Source: G963665815 sp942492065 (GTDB lineage: Bacteria > Cloacimonadota > Cloacimonadia > Cloacimonadales > JAIOQZ01). From it: a DNA stretch of 64,000 nucleotides. Below are positions 34,421 through 44,061 of the stretch, piece by piece. The translations under genes were made by a program, and so were the position numbers. The notes under the pieces are model-generated. The model saw only the letters and a list, made by a program, of their open reading frames with translations. It did not search any database and was not told the origin of the DNA. Every line of letters begins with the position of its first letter. Within the stretch, counting starts at the first letter, position 1. The stretch covers positions 1,178,001 to 1,242,000 of the forward strand of contig CALODV010000013.1 of NCBI GenBank assembly GCA_942492065.1, in the 5' to 3' direction.

Positions 34421-37400
34421 ATGGAAAAGAAGATTAATAAGCTGCTGCTGCAATATACTGTGAAGAATGATACGATAGATAAAATCGTTGATAAATGTGA
34501 GTCTGAAAAAAGTAAGATCATAGAAATAATTGGTCCTACCGGAACAGGTAAAACATATATTTTTGAGAAAGTTAAAGCTCGGTTCAAAGAGCTGGGAAAA
34601 CAATACACAGTATACACACCGAGAGTATTCCATTTCAATCAGCTCAGTAATATTCTGTATGCAATTACAGACATTACAAGTGATGAATATGAAAAGATGG
34701 TCAGAGAGGCGAGGAAGTATTCTCTTAACAATAAATATGATTTCTTTTACTTTATTACAGAACAGTTACAGAAAGCAGATAAATTAAAATCCGGAATTTT
34801 TCTTATTGATAATTGTGCAATTTTTGATCAGTACAGCAAAGATTTTCTGCAATATCTTATTGAGTACGCTCTGGATAAAAAAATATTTTTTATTACATTC
34901 TGTGCTGAGTCAAATTTCCTTTTTTCAGATGTAATAGAAGCAGGATATCCTCAGAAGGAAGATATTCAGAGTATTTTATCGAATCTGTTTAAAAATGAAA
35001 AAACGGATAATACCGAGCATGGGGAAGTTTTACTTAGTATAACACATGGTAATTTATTCCTGATAGAGTACATTCTGAATAAATTCTACTCCAACGATAA
35101 AAAATCTGAGTTTGATCTGTCTCAGTATCTTGATATGAAGATCAGCGTTAATACTGTTTATCAGGAGATTATTGATGGACTGTCCGAGGACGATATTAAT
35201 ATTGCTGCATATATCTTTCTCCTAGATGGCAAGGCTACAGCCGGAAATCTGTCACTTCTGTCAAAATCAAAAAATATCGCATCAAGTGTTAAAAGGCTGA
35301 CAGATTCAGGACTCTTAAGAGCTATAGAGGATAACCTGTACATTATGAAGCCAAATCTTTTCAAGAATACGTACAGGGAGTTTTCAAAAAACAGACAGAA
35401 AAAATTCATCGATGATGTAATTGCCAAAAAAGATAAATTTGAGATCAAAGATGCTCAGATTGCATATTATCATTTCTTTATCGATGAGCTGAAACTCAGT
35501 TTTATGGAAAAGATTATAGCCTATCTTTCCATAATAGAAGACCATGAAACTCTGCATAGTATTTATACATCTCTCAAGAAAAACGAAGAGGATGAGATAA
35601 CACTGATAAAAATCATGCTTGCTCTCGGTACGACTAATACAAAACTTTATCAGGTTGAATCATCAGCAGAAAACTATAGAAATGCTCTCAGACTCTGCAC
35701 TAAACTGCATCAGCCTGTAGATGAGATTGTTTATCTACTGGCAGAAAGTCTGTATAAAATCAACTCGATCTCTTTTGCTATGGAGATAATCAAGAAATAC
35801 ACCACCAAGACAGCTTCGGCATACTGGTTATGTAAATTGTTTATTCTTCAGGCAGATCTTTATATTGTTCAGGGTAAGATTGATGAGGCTATGTACAGTA
35901 TTGAGACAGCGGCCGATCATGCTTATGTTGTAAAGGAAGAGAAGAAAAGAGTTCAGCTGCTTGCCGGGTGTAAGAAAACCAAAGGTAAGATATATTACTA
36001 TTCAAACCAATGGGATAAAGCTGAAGCAGAATTCTTTAACGCAGAAGAAATGTATAAAAAGGCTGATGAGAAAAGTGGTCTGGCAGCAATCTATAACAAC
36101 CTTGGTATTCTTGCCATGTACAGAGGTGAATGGGATAAAACTGAGGATCTGTACAAGGAAAGTCTTAAGCTGGAGCAGGAAAGCTATAACATCAGCGGAG
36201 TGTCCGTTTGCTATAATAACCTTGGCGGTATGTTCGAAGAAAAAGGTGACTACAAGCAGTCTCTGGACTATCTATATAAAGCTCTGCATATTCAGAAGCT
36301 CTTGAGTGACCGTGATAATATTACAGATATTTACAACAATATTGGTATTACCTACATGGATAATGCCGAATACGATAAAGCGGCCGATGCATTTGATAAA
36401 TCTCTGCAGACTGCTATGAATTTCAGTTTATTCAGAGATATAATTTCTGCTCTGAACAACCTTGGAGCTCTTTATTTTAAGTCAGGTAAATGGACTAAGG
36501 CAATAGAATATTATGAAAGAGCTATAGAAAAATCAAAAAATAATAACTTTCTGCCCGGATTGGCAGAATCATACAATAACTTGGGAGATCTGTTTTCAAA
36601 ACGTGGAGAATACAACCTTTCCTACGATCTTTACTTCAAGGCCGAGGAACTTCTGCCGGATATTCAAAATGATATTCTCAAAGCTGAACTCTACGGTAAT
36701 ATCGGATATGTCCTGACGAAACTTCATAAATACGGAGAGGCATACGCATATCTCGTAGACAGTTATGACTATTTCAAATCTATAAACGCTAAAGACAAGC
36801 TGATGATAGAAGTTTGCCATAAACAGGCTAACTACTTTATTGCAACCAGAAACTTTGAGATAGCGAGATACTATCTGAAAAACGCTTTTGAAATCTCTCA
36901 GGAAATGGGATTCAAAGTTGAACTTGGCAACTCTTATTATCATATGTCAATGCTTGAGAAAAAACTGGAAGACAGGAAAACTAATCTGGAAAAGGCTATT
37001 GAAATCTATGTAGAGACCAGCAGTAACTTCGAACTTGCCGTGTGTAATATTGAATATGCATCAGTTTTGTATGAACAGCAGGACTGGGAACAGGCTTTAC
37101 AATTACTTACTGACAACAAAAAAATTATTAAAGAGTACGATGCTATTAAGCTGCTTGAAAAGAACGATACATTAATCCAGAGAATACAGCGTGAACATGC
37201 CGCAGAGCTGAAGGAATCAAAAAATCAGGAATCACTGCTGAATAAGTTCTATGATATTACTCAAAAGCTGAACCTGATCAATGACTTTGATTTGCTTCTC
37301 GATACAGCTCTGGATAATCTGGTAGATATATCAGATGCCGACGGCGGTTTAATGTGTCTTTATAATGCTCGCCAGATCAGGGACTCCTGGGAGTATCAGG

Positions 37401-38689
37401 TATTCAATAAGTTCACCAGAGAAGATCCTGATTATGATATACTCTCTGAAAAAATTCTGGCGACATTCACAGAAATGAAAGGTTACAATATAAAGCAACC
37501 TCATTTTGCACCTCAGTTTAACAATATTGTTACATTCCCGCTGGTAATAAGAAATCAGAATCTGGGTGTAATATTGTTATTCAGTAAACACGGATCACAC
37601 TATTTTACCAAAAAGATATATAACCTTCTCAGTGCGTTGTCTAACCAGATAATTGTTCTTGTTGAGAATATCAGACATAACAATCTTACAAGATCACATG
37701 CGATTCTGAGAGAAGAACTCAGTACGGCTAACACATACACCAATATCATCGGTAAAAGTGAGAAGATTCAGGAGATTTTCCGTTTGATCGAAAAGATTAA
37801 GGATACTCCTACTACCATTTTCCTGGAAGGTCCGAGTGGAACCGGTAAGGAACTTATCACCAGAGCCATTCACTATACATCCAACAGACGGAACAAACAG
37901 TTTATCGCTCAGTATTGCGGGGCGTTACCGGAAACCCTGCTTGAGAGTGAATTGTTCGGACATACAAAAGGATCTTTCACAGGTGCTGCTTACGACAAAA
38001 AAGGACTTTTCGAAGTTGCTGACGGTGGAACCTTCTTCTTGGATGAGATCGCTGATATCAGTCTTTCTACTCAGGCTAAACTGCTCCGGTTCCTGCAGGA
38101 AGGAGAAGTCAAACGCGTTGGATCTACTCAGACAACGAAGGTTAATGTCCGTGTGATATGTGCTACAAACGTTTCGCTTGCCGATAAGGTTAAAGAAGGC
38201 AAGTTCAGAATGGACCTCTATTACAGACTTAATGTAATCAAAATTCAGGTGCCTGCTCTTAAAGAAAGAAAATCCGATATTCCTCTGCTGGCTATACATT
38301 TTCTCGACAAGTACAATAAGAAGATGAACAAGAATGTGCTTGGCATCACAGATGAAGCCATGAAACATCTTGTTGCCTGTAATTGGCCGGGAAATATTCG
38401 ACAGCTTGAGAATGAAATTGAAAGAGCTGTGACTCTCGTGGAAAATGAGGCGTTCATTAAGCCATCTGACCTGTCTGAAGAAATTTTTAAATACGCAGAA
38501 AATGCTGAAGTTGTGACCATGCTGAACACTCTTACTCTTAAAGAAGCTGTTGAAAATCTGGAAAGGAAGATGATTATGGATGTTCTGGAGAAGAGGGAAT
38601 GGAACCAGACTCAGGCTGCAAAGGATCTGGGATTAAGTCGTCAGGGACTTATTAAGAAGATAAAACGATATGAGCTTGAAAAACTATAA
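34421..38689 (+). CDS. Sigma54-dependent activator with N-terminal NTPase, TPR and GAF domains
   Basis: 1422 residues, about three times a usual bacterial enhancer-binding protein. Order: P-loop NTPase with GPTGTGKT (38-45) and Walker B-like GIFLIDNCAIFD near 130; helical region; a long tetratricopeptide array (about 480-930, many NNLGxxYxxxGxxxKA repeats); GAF domain (about 960-1095); AAA+ sigma54-interaction domain with GPSGTGKE near 1137, a GSFTGA loop (GAFTGA variant) near 1185 and FFLDEIAD; C-terminal Fis-type HTH (NQTQAAKDLGLSRQGLIKKI). The N-terminal half resembles STAND/MalT-type sensors. It overlaps the DinG-like gene by 20 bases. Its signal and targets are unknown; no sigma54 -24/-12 site was identified here. 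Confidence 0.92.
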   Translation: MEKKINKLLLQYTVKNDTIDKIVDKCESEKSKIIEIIGPTGTGKTYIFEKVKARFKELGKQYTVYTPRVFHFNQLSNILYAITDITSDEYEKMVREARKYSLNNKYDFFYFITEQLQKADKLKSGIFLIDNCAIFDQYSKDFLQYLIEYALDKKIFFITFCAESNFLFSDVIEAGYPQKEDIQSILSNLFKNEKTDNTEHGEVLLSITHGNLFLIEYILNKFYSNDKKSEFDLSQYLDMKISVNTVYQEIIDGLSEDDINIAAYIFLLDGKATAGNLSLLSKSKNIASSVKRLTDSGLLRAIEDNLYIMKPNLFKNTYREFSKNRQKKFIDDVIAKKDKFEIKDAQIAYYHFFIDELKLSFMEKIIAYLSIIEDHETLHSIYTSLKKNEEDEITLIKIMLALGTTNTKLYQVESSAENYRNALRLCTKLHQPVDEIVYLLAESLYKINSISFAMEIIKKYTTKTASAYWLCKLFILQADLYIVQGKIDEAMYSIETAADHAYVVKEEKKRVQLLAGCKKTKGKIYYYSNQWDKAEAEFFNAEEMYKKADEKSGLAAIYNNLGILAMYRGEWDKTEDLYKESLKLEQESYNISGVSVCYNNLGGMFEEKGDYKQSLDYLYKALHIQKLLSDRDNITDIYNNIGITYMDNAEYDKAADAFDKSLQTAMNFSLFRDIISALNNLGALYFKSGKWTKAIEYYERAIEKSKNNNFLPGLAESYNNLGDLFSKRGEYNLSYDLYFKAEELLPDIQNDILKAELYGNIGYVLTKLHKYGEAYAYLVDSYDYFKSINAKDKLMIEVCHKQANYFIATRNFEIARYYLKNAFEISQEMGFKVELGNSYYHMSMLEKKLEDRKTNLEKAIEIYVETSSNFELAVCNIEYASVLYEQQDWEQALQLLTDNKKIIKEYDAIKLLEKNDTLIQRIQREHAAELKESKNQESLLNKFYDITQKLNLINDFDLLLDTALDNLVDISDADGGLMCLYNARQIRDSWEYQVFNKFTREDPDYDILSEKILATFTEMKGYNIKQPHFAPQFNNIVTFPLVIRNQNLGVILLFSKHGSHYFTKKIYNLLSALSNQIIVLVENIRHNNLTRSHAILREELSTANTYTNIIGKSEKIQEIFRLIEKIKDTPTTIFLEGPSGTGKELITRAIHYTSNRRNKQFIAQYCGALPETLLESELFGHTKGSFTGAAYDKKGLFEVADGGTFFLDEIADISLSTQAKLLRFLQEGEVKRVGSTQTTKVNVRVICATNVSLADKVKEGKFRMDLYYRLNVIKIQVPALKERKSDIPLLAIHFLDKYNKKMNKNVLGITDEAMKHLVACNWPGNIRQLENEIERAVTLVENEAFIKPSDLSEEIFKYAENAEVVTMLNTLTLKEAVENLERKMIMDVLEKREWNQTQAAKDLGLSRQGLIKKIKRYELEKL

Positions 38690-41492
38690 CAGATATGTTG
38701 TGCTGGATCTGGAAACAACAGGTCTCAGCTTTACCGAAGAAGAAATAATTGAAATAGGGGCTGTGCTTTTTGAAGATGGTGTGAAAAAAGATGTTTTTTC
38801 TACATTTATCAAACCTACTAAGACAGTATCAGACTTTATAAAAAATTTAACGCATATTACTGATGAGCAGCTTGCCGGAGCACCGTCTTTTTCTGAAGCA
38901 GTGCCGGGTTTGCTGGAGTTTCTGAAAGATGAACTGATTGTCTGCCATAATACCTGGTTTGATATAAATTTCATCAATTCACAACTCCAGAGAGAAGGTT
39001 TCTTCAAGCTGACAAACAGATATATAGATACACTTGAGATCGCAGATATCTATCTGCCATTCACCAAAAACCATAAGCTTGTGACATTGTGTGAGTATCT
39101 GGGAATAAAGCTGAACAATGCGCACAGAGCGATATTTGATGCTGAAGCGACCGGACTTCTATTCCGGGAACTTCAGAAAATTGCTGTTGAGAACATTCCG
39201 ATGCAGGTGAATTTCCAGTTAAAGCAGATCTCAGACAAAAAGGTGTTCGATACTGAAATTGACAGATTTTTCGAAAGCGTTGTTGAGCACCAGAAGAATG
39301 AAGTGATTCTCTCCAAAGACAGCAAGTATCCTTTTAAAGTACCGGTAAATGTTATTATCTCCAAGAAGAAGCCTGAAAAAGAATTGGAAATAAGTGAGAT
39401 ATTCTCTCCTGAAGGTCCAATAAGTAAGTCATTGAGTAACTACGAGATGAGGAGCGGTCAGGTTGATATGGCTGAGTCTGTGGAAAAAGCACTGACTTAC
39501 AAACAGTTTTTAGTGGTTGAAGCGGGGACAGGTGTCGGAAAATCTCTGGCTTATCTCATTCCTGCATTGCGATTCAGTAACCTGAAGGGTGAAAAGATAA
39601 TTCTCACCACAAACACTAAAAACCTGCAGGAACAATTATTCTTTAAAGATTTACCGCTGATAAAGGATTACCTCGATATTCCGTTCAAGGCTGCTTTACT
39701 TAAGGGTAGAGACAATTATATTTGTGTCCGTAAGTGGGAAGATGTACTTTTTGATGTTAACCAGAGCCATGCCGCAGATGATATTGATGCAGTTTTAAGA
39801 CTGGTAGTCTGGAATCATTTCACTAAAACAGGTGATATTTCGGAGAACTCATCCTTCCGTAAGGAGGCTATGGGCAGATTCTGGAAAAGGGTAGCGGCAG
39901 AACGCTTTTTCTGCAGGGGTCGGAAATGTCCTCAAAACAAAAACTGTTTCATGCAGAGAATCCGGGGAGCCGGAGAAGACGGTAATCTGGTAATTGTGAA
40001 TCACTCGCTCATGCTGGCAGACCAGATGAACGAGAACTCTTCGCTCGGAGAATACGGATATCTGATTATTGATGAGGCTCATAACATCCCTGATGCGGCT
40101 TCAAACCATTTGGGACTGTCACTTGGTTATAGTGATTTCAGTATATATCTGTCTCACCTGTTCAGTATTCGCAACAATCTTCAGAATGGAATACTTCCTC
40201 ATTTAAAGGGAGCGGCAGCAAAATCTCTGGTTACGGATATGGTCAAAAAGACATTCAACCAGTACATTGCATCTGCGATTGTGGTTATAGAAGAAACCCA
40301 GATTATTCTCGGTGACCTTTTTACGGGAATAGGCAAAGCTGTTGACGTTGAAGGAAGTTATAATAAACTGCGGATCAAGGAATTCAGGAAACACAATGAT
40401 ATTTTCGTAAATATAGAAAGTGCTCTCAAGCAGTGCAATGCTCTACTGGGTATACTGCAGAGAATCAGAGATCAGCTTTCAGTAATTGATAAATCAATCT
40501 TTATGGATCATGACAAGCATCTTTCCGGCATGGATTCCGCCTTAAACAGGATAAAAGAGCTGATTGATGCATTGGGTAAATTCTCGGAAGAAGATCACAA
40601 GGAATATGCCTACTGGTTCTCAAATTTCAGATCAGATAACTACCCTAACGGTATAATAAATATTGCACCTCTCGATATCAGTAATGTACTGCAGAAAAAT
40701 CTGTATGATAAACTGAAATCACTGATATTCACATCTGCGACAATCTCACTCCGTGGTAAATTTAAATTTATGACGAACAGAATAGGTTTGAATAAAGAAG
40801 AGTATCCGGTAATAACTAAAATTGTTGATTCTCCTTTCGATTATCAGCATCAGAGTTCAGTACTGGCAGCTTCGTTCCTTCCTCAGCCTTCTGATAAGCT
40901 GTTTGCAACACAGGCGAGTCATCTTGTTCAGGATGTTATTAACGCCTCGGAAGCAGGAACATTGATCCTGTTCACATCATATAAAGACCTGAACAATATG
41001 TATGAGTATCTGTCCAAAGTACTGAATACGGAAGAAACTCCTCTTCTGGCACAGGGTAAAGGACTGAACAGAACAACCCTGCTGAATGAATTCAAAGACC
41101 ATAAAAAGTCTATCCTGCTTGGTACAAGTTCGTTCTGGGAAGGCGTGGATATTCCCGGAGAAGCATTATCATTACTTATTATCTATAAGCTTCCGTTTCA
41201 GGTTCCAACTGAGCCGGTTATTGAAGCCTACATAGAAAAGCTGGAGAAAGAAGGAAAAAAGTCTTTCATGCACTACATGCTGCCCAATGCTCTGCTGAAA
41301 TATCGTCAGGGTTTCGGTAGACTGGTGAGAAACAAGAAAGACACCGGAATTGTGCTTCTGCTTGATAACAGAGTCTCCACAAAATTCTACGGGCAGTACT
41401 TTAAAGAGATTACTCCAACCAAAGTCAGAGAATGCAAATCGCATACAGAGATTATTACATCTATTAAGAAGTTCTTTCATCCATTGTATTGA
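38670..41492 (+). CDS. DnaQ-type exonuclease and DinG-family Fe-S helicase fusion
   Basis: 940 residues. The N-terminal DEDDh exonuclease (1-175) has VVLDLETTGL, VCHNTWFDINF and AHRAIFDAEATG. The XPD/DinG-type helicase has Walker A EAGTGVGKSLAYL near 282, DEAH in LIIDEAHN near 465, and GTSSFWEGVDIPGEALSLLI with YRQGFGRLVRN near the C-terminus. Four cysteines lie in the right place for a 4Fe-4S cluster: ICVRKW near 353 and FFCRGRKCPQNKNCF near 415-427. The fused exonuclease is as in Bacillus DinG, whereas the Fe-S cysteines recall E. coli DinG. Likely role: resolving structured DNA during repair. The start overlaps the regulator's 3' end by 20 bases, so the two are co-translated. Confidence 0.9.
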   Translation: MSLKNYNRYVVLDLETTGLSFTEEEIIEIGAVLFEDGVKKDVFSTFIKPTKTVSDFIKNLTHITDEQLAGAPSFSEAVPGLLEFLKDELIVCHNTWFDINFINSQLQREGFFKLTNRYIDTLEIADIYLPFTKNHKLVTLCEYLGIKLNNAHRAIFDAEATGLLFRELQKIAVENIPMQVNFQLKQISDKKVFDTEIDRFFESVVEHQKNEVILSKDSKYPFKVPVNVIISKKKPEKELEISEIFSPEGPISKSLSNYEMRSGQVDMAESVEKALTYKQFLVVEAGTGVGKSLAYLIPALRFSNLKGEKIILTTNTKNLQEQLFFKDLPLIKDYLDIPFKAALLKGRDNYICVRKWEDVLFDVNQSHAADDIDAVLRLVVWNHFTKTGDISENSSFRKEAMGRFWKRVAAERFFCRGRKCPQNKNCFMQRIRGAGEDGNLVIVNHSLMLADQMNENSSLGEYGYLIIDEAHNIPDAASNHLGLSLGYSDFSIYLSHLFSIRNNLQNGILPHLKGAAAKSLVTDMVKKTFNQYIASAIVVIEETQIILGDLFTGIGKAVDVEGSYNKLRIKEFRKHNDIFVNIESALKQCNALLGILQRIRDQLSVIDKSIFMDHDKHLSGMDSALNRIKELIDALGKFSEEDHKEYAYWFSNFRSDNYPNGIINIAPLDISNVLQKNLYDKLKSLIFTSATISLRGKFKFMTNRIGLNKEEYPVITKIVDSPFDYQHQSSVLAASFLPQPSDKLFATQASHLVQDVINASEAGTLILFTSYKDLNNMYEYLSKVLNTEETPLLAQGKGLNRTTLLNEFKDHKKSILLGTSSFWEGVDIPGEALSLLIIYKLPFQVPTEPVIEAYIEKLEKEGKKSFMHYMLPNALLKYRQGFGRLVRNKKDTGIVLLLDNRVSTKFYGQYFKEITPTKVRECKSHTEIITSIKKFFHPLY

Positions 41493-41507
41493 AAATTTGG
41501 AGTTATA

Positions 41508-41540
41508 AACTCCCTGAGTCCCGATGAAATCGGGAAAGGG
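41508..41540. repeat. Dispersed repeat with GAGTCCCGAT/ATCGGGA stem
   Basis: CCTGAGTCCCGATGAAATCG then GGAAAGGGGATA. It matches, inverted, the end of the 26832 repeat; shorter relatives lie at 42950-42975 and 62777-62806. The stem CCCGAT-GAA-ATCGGG directly follows the DinG-like gene. Confidence 0.6.
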
Positions 41541-41631
41541 GATATGATTATAACAAAAGAACGTTAAAATTACATTTTTATACACTGTTGAGGTATTGTT
41601 TTCGTTAAAAGTTAACCACGAAGCACACTAA

Positions 41632-41721
41632 ATGGTAAAAAAGAAAAAAACAGAAAACATGTTTCTGGCTTTCATATTATTGGTATTAGTTTTACTAATC
41701 TTCATTTCTTTTATGGACTAA
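41632..41721 (+). CDS. Possible 29-residue single-pass membrane peptide
   Basis: ATG 41632 opens a 29-codon frame: a basic head (MVKKKKTEN) and one hydrophobic segment (LAFILLVLVLLIFISF) ending in TAA. That composition is unusual for random AT-rich DNA. However, no clear Shine-Dalgarno site is present and the 3' end overlaps the converging TPR gene by 27 bases. Weakly supported. Confidence 0.25.
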   Translation: MVKKKKTENMFLAFILLVLVLLIFISFMD

Positions 41722-42732
41722 TTTGTAGTATAACCTATCTAATTTCAAAGAAGTTGAACAATCTTGACTCCTGTATCTTTGGAGTACAATTATAGCCGAA
41801 TCAATGTCCCTAAGCCTGTTATAATAGTATAAGGAAAAGTTAATATAAGCTTCATCCCTGCAGGGAAATGTCTTTAATGCCTTCTCATGACACAACACAA
41901 GTTTGTCAAACATCTCAAGTTTTGCATAGTAGTATGATAACTTAAGTAAAACTTGGTAATCCTTTATTTCGGAAGAGTACAGACTATCCAAAAACACTAA
42001 AGCTCTTTGCTTTTTACCTTTATATAAATAGAATCTTGCTAAGTCCAGTTTTTTATTGTGTAAAATAGAAAATCTCGATATATCAGGAAAAAGTTCTTCT
42101 TGATACTTCTCTATCTTCGAAAACAAATTATTATGAAGATATATAAATCGCAATTGCTTCTTAGCATATTCACGATATTCATTATATTCACCATATTCTG
42201 GTCCTTCTATGATTCTCAGGAAAGCAGACTCAGCATTACTCAAATCTCCTGTTTCAAGATATGAGCTACCAAGATAATAACAAAGCTCATCACTATCGGG
42301 TTCATGTTTTAAACAACTCATCAAATAGACTTTAGCTTCATCAAACTTTAAAACACTATGAAGAAGAAAACCTAACTGCTTTCTGGCAAAATACGAATCT
42401 GGGCTTACTTCTAAAGCCTTCTTATAGATATCAATTGCTTCTTCTTCTGAACCTAATTTTATGTCCATCAAATATGCAGAATTGAGCAATACATGTATAT
42501 TTTCAGGATATTTCTCGACATAGGAGATCAATGTTTCTCTGAGCTTTTGGGTTGGTCTTTTGTCTATATGTATATTACCTAACTCAGGAATTGTTAAACT
42601 ATCTTCAGGTAAATCATATAAATAATCTGTAAAAAACTCACTTGGTAATTCCATCAAACTTTCTTCAGCACTTATAGAAACACACAGTAAGATAGCCATC
42701 ATCTGAAAAATAAGGAGTACTTTAATTTTCAT
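41695..42732 (-). CDS. Exported TPR protein
   Basis: 345 residues from ATG 42732. A signal peptide (IKVLLIFQMMAILLCVSISA) is followed by an acidic stretch and several tetratricopeptide repeats (EEAIDIYKKALEVSPDSYFA, LGFLLHSVLKFDEAKVYL, YLGSSYLETGDLSNAESAFL). It is probably a periplasmic or outer-membrane-associated scaffold; partners are unknown. It is monocistronic and converges on the DinG operon. Confidence 0.78.
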   Translation of the reverse strand: MKIKVLLIFQMMAILLCVSISAEESLMELPSEFFTDYLYDLPEDSLTIPELGNIHIDKRPTQKLRETLISYVEKYPENIHVLLNSAYLMDIKLGSEEEAIDIYKKALEVSPDSYFARKQLGFLLHSVLKFDEAKVYLMSCLKHEPDSDELCYYLGSSYLETGDLSNAESAFLRIIEGPEYGEYNEYREYAKKQLRFIYLHNNLFSKIEKYQEELFPDISRFSILHNKKLDLARFYLYKGKKQRALVFLDSLYSSEIKDYQVLLKLSYYYAKLEMFDKLVLCHEKALKTFPCRDEAYINFSLYYYNRLRDIDSAIIVLQRYRSQDCSTSLKLDRLYYKLVHKRNED

Positions 42733-43279
42733 TATAAAACCTATCAAACTTCAAAGGTTCGCTTAAAACAGGCTTACCTGTATTCTTATTTTTAATGCAC
42801 AAAATTATGAAAACCTCCTAATTGCAAAATTGGGCTCATTAGTGGTAAATGGTCAAGGAAATTGTTCACTTGGTAATATAGAGACTACAGTATTCAACTC
42901 AGCTCACAGTGTGCAAAAAGTAGGTTTTTTGTAATTTGTGTCGCTGGTTTTCCCGATTATTCGGGACTCAACCAACTTAACATCCAGAGAAATCCAAATG
43001 GTGTGGGGGGTGAAATGAATATCAGTTACAAAATGTTGTGCCCTTGCAATGCTTTTGCCTCCCACCAATAATTCACGGTAACTTATTACCTGTTTTTCAG
43101 TTATTATTGAAGAATACTGAATAATTGGGTTAGTTAACTTGATTTCAGAAATCATAAAACGCTGATTCAAGATTTCATCGAAATATCTTTGTTATAGCTG
43201 TCTGATTACGCTATTCAGCATAGTTCTCGGTTAATGTTACTCTGGATGCCAGTAAAAATTATTAGAAAACTTGCCAAAA
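42733..43279. other. Intergenic region, repeats only
   Basis: About 550 bp without a convincing gene. A CCCGATTATTCGGGACTCAA stem lies at 42953-42972 and a decayed GATTTCATCGAAAT motif near 43172. An 88-codon minus-strand frame (42904-43170) has no ribosome site, an odd composition and ends in repeat sequence, so it is not called. Confidence 0.5.
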
Positions 43280-43308
43280 TTTCCATTACAGCTTTTTTGG
43301 AATATAAT
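43280..43308 (+). promoter_or_regulatory. Candidate promoter of the ABC transporter operon
   Basis: TTTCCA (43280-43285), 17-base spacer, perfect TATAAT (43303-43308), 60 bases before the ATG at 43369, which has AAGGA upstream. Confidence 0.55.
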
Positions 43309-43368
43309 AGATAGATTTGTTTTGTTTTATAGATATTACAATTCTGTCAGCAGTTTAAGGACATATTA

Positions 43369-44061
43369 ATGAATAATGACAATATAATTATTAAGACAGA
43401 AGCTCTGATTAAAGACTATGATATGGGTAAGATCAAAGTCCGAGCTCTGCACGGTATAGATCTGACAATATCTAAAGGTGAATTTGTGGCTGTTATGGGA
43501 CCTTCCGGTTCAGGTAAATCAACCCTGATGCATATTCTCGGATGTCTAGATACACCTACTCTGGGAAAGTTTTTTCTCGAAGAAGAAGAAATATCCAAAC
43601 TCTCTAAATCCAAACTGGCTATGATCCGCAATAAGAAAATCGGTTTTGTTTTCCAGACTTTCAATCTGCTGCCGCACATCAATATACTGAAGAACGTGGA
43701 ACTGCCGCTGATGTATTCCGGTATCAGTGCAAAAGAAAGAAAGCAGAAAGCATCGCATATTCTGGATCAGGTTGGACTGGGTAACAGACTTCGTCATAAG
43801 CCTTCGGAACTCTCCGGTGGTCAGAGACAGAGAGTAGCAATTGCCAGAGCTATTGTTAATGATCCATCAATTGTTTTTGCAGATGAGCCTACCGGAAACC
43901 TTGATACCGGTTCAGGTCATGATATTTTACACTTGTTTGAAGAACTTCACAAACTGGGTAACACAATTGTTATGGTTACTCACGATCCGGCTGTAGCCAA
44001 AAGAGCTAACCGGATTATCAGAATTGTAGACGGGTTGATTTCAGATGGCAATATCGTTTAA
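43369..44061 (+). CDS. ABC transporter ATPase, MacB/LolD type
   Basis: 230 residues. Walker A GPSGSGKST near residue 45, Q-loop VFQTFNLLPH, signature LSGGQRQRVAIARAI, Walker B IVFADEPTGNLD, H-loop VTHD. This is the subclass that drives mechanotransmission (MacB, LolD, FtsE-like) rather than transmembrane transport. It overlaps the permease by 17 bases. Confidence 0.94.
   Translation: MNNDNIIIKTEALIKDYDMGKIKVRALHGIDLTISKGEFVAVMGPSGSGKSTLMHILGCLDTPTLGKFFLEEEEISKLSKSKLAMIRNKKIGFVFQTFNLLPHINILKNVELPLMYSGISAKERKQKASHILDQVGLGNRLRHKPSELSGGQRQRVAIARAIVNDPSIVFADEPTGNLDTGSGHDILHLFEELHKLGNTIVMVTHDPAVAKRANRIIRIVDGLISDGNIV

Noticed and set aside
42904..43170. 88-codon minus-strand frame
   Set aside because: No ribosome site, low-complexity repeat at one end, and no recognisable motif.
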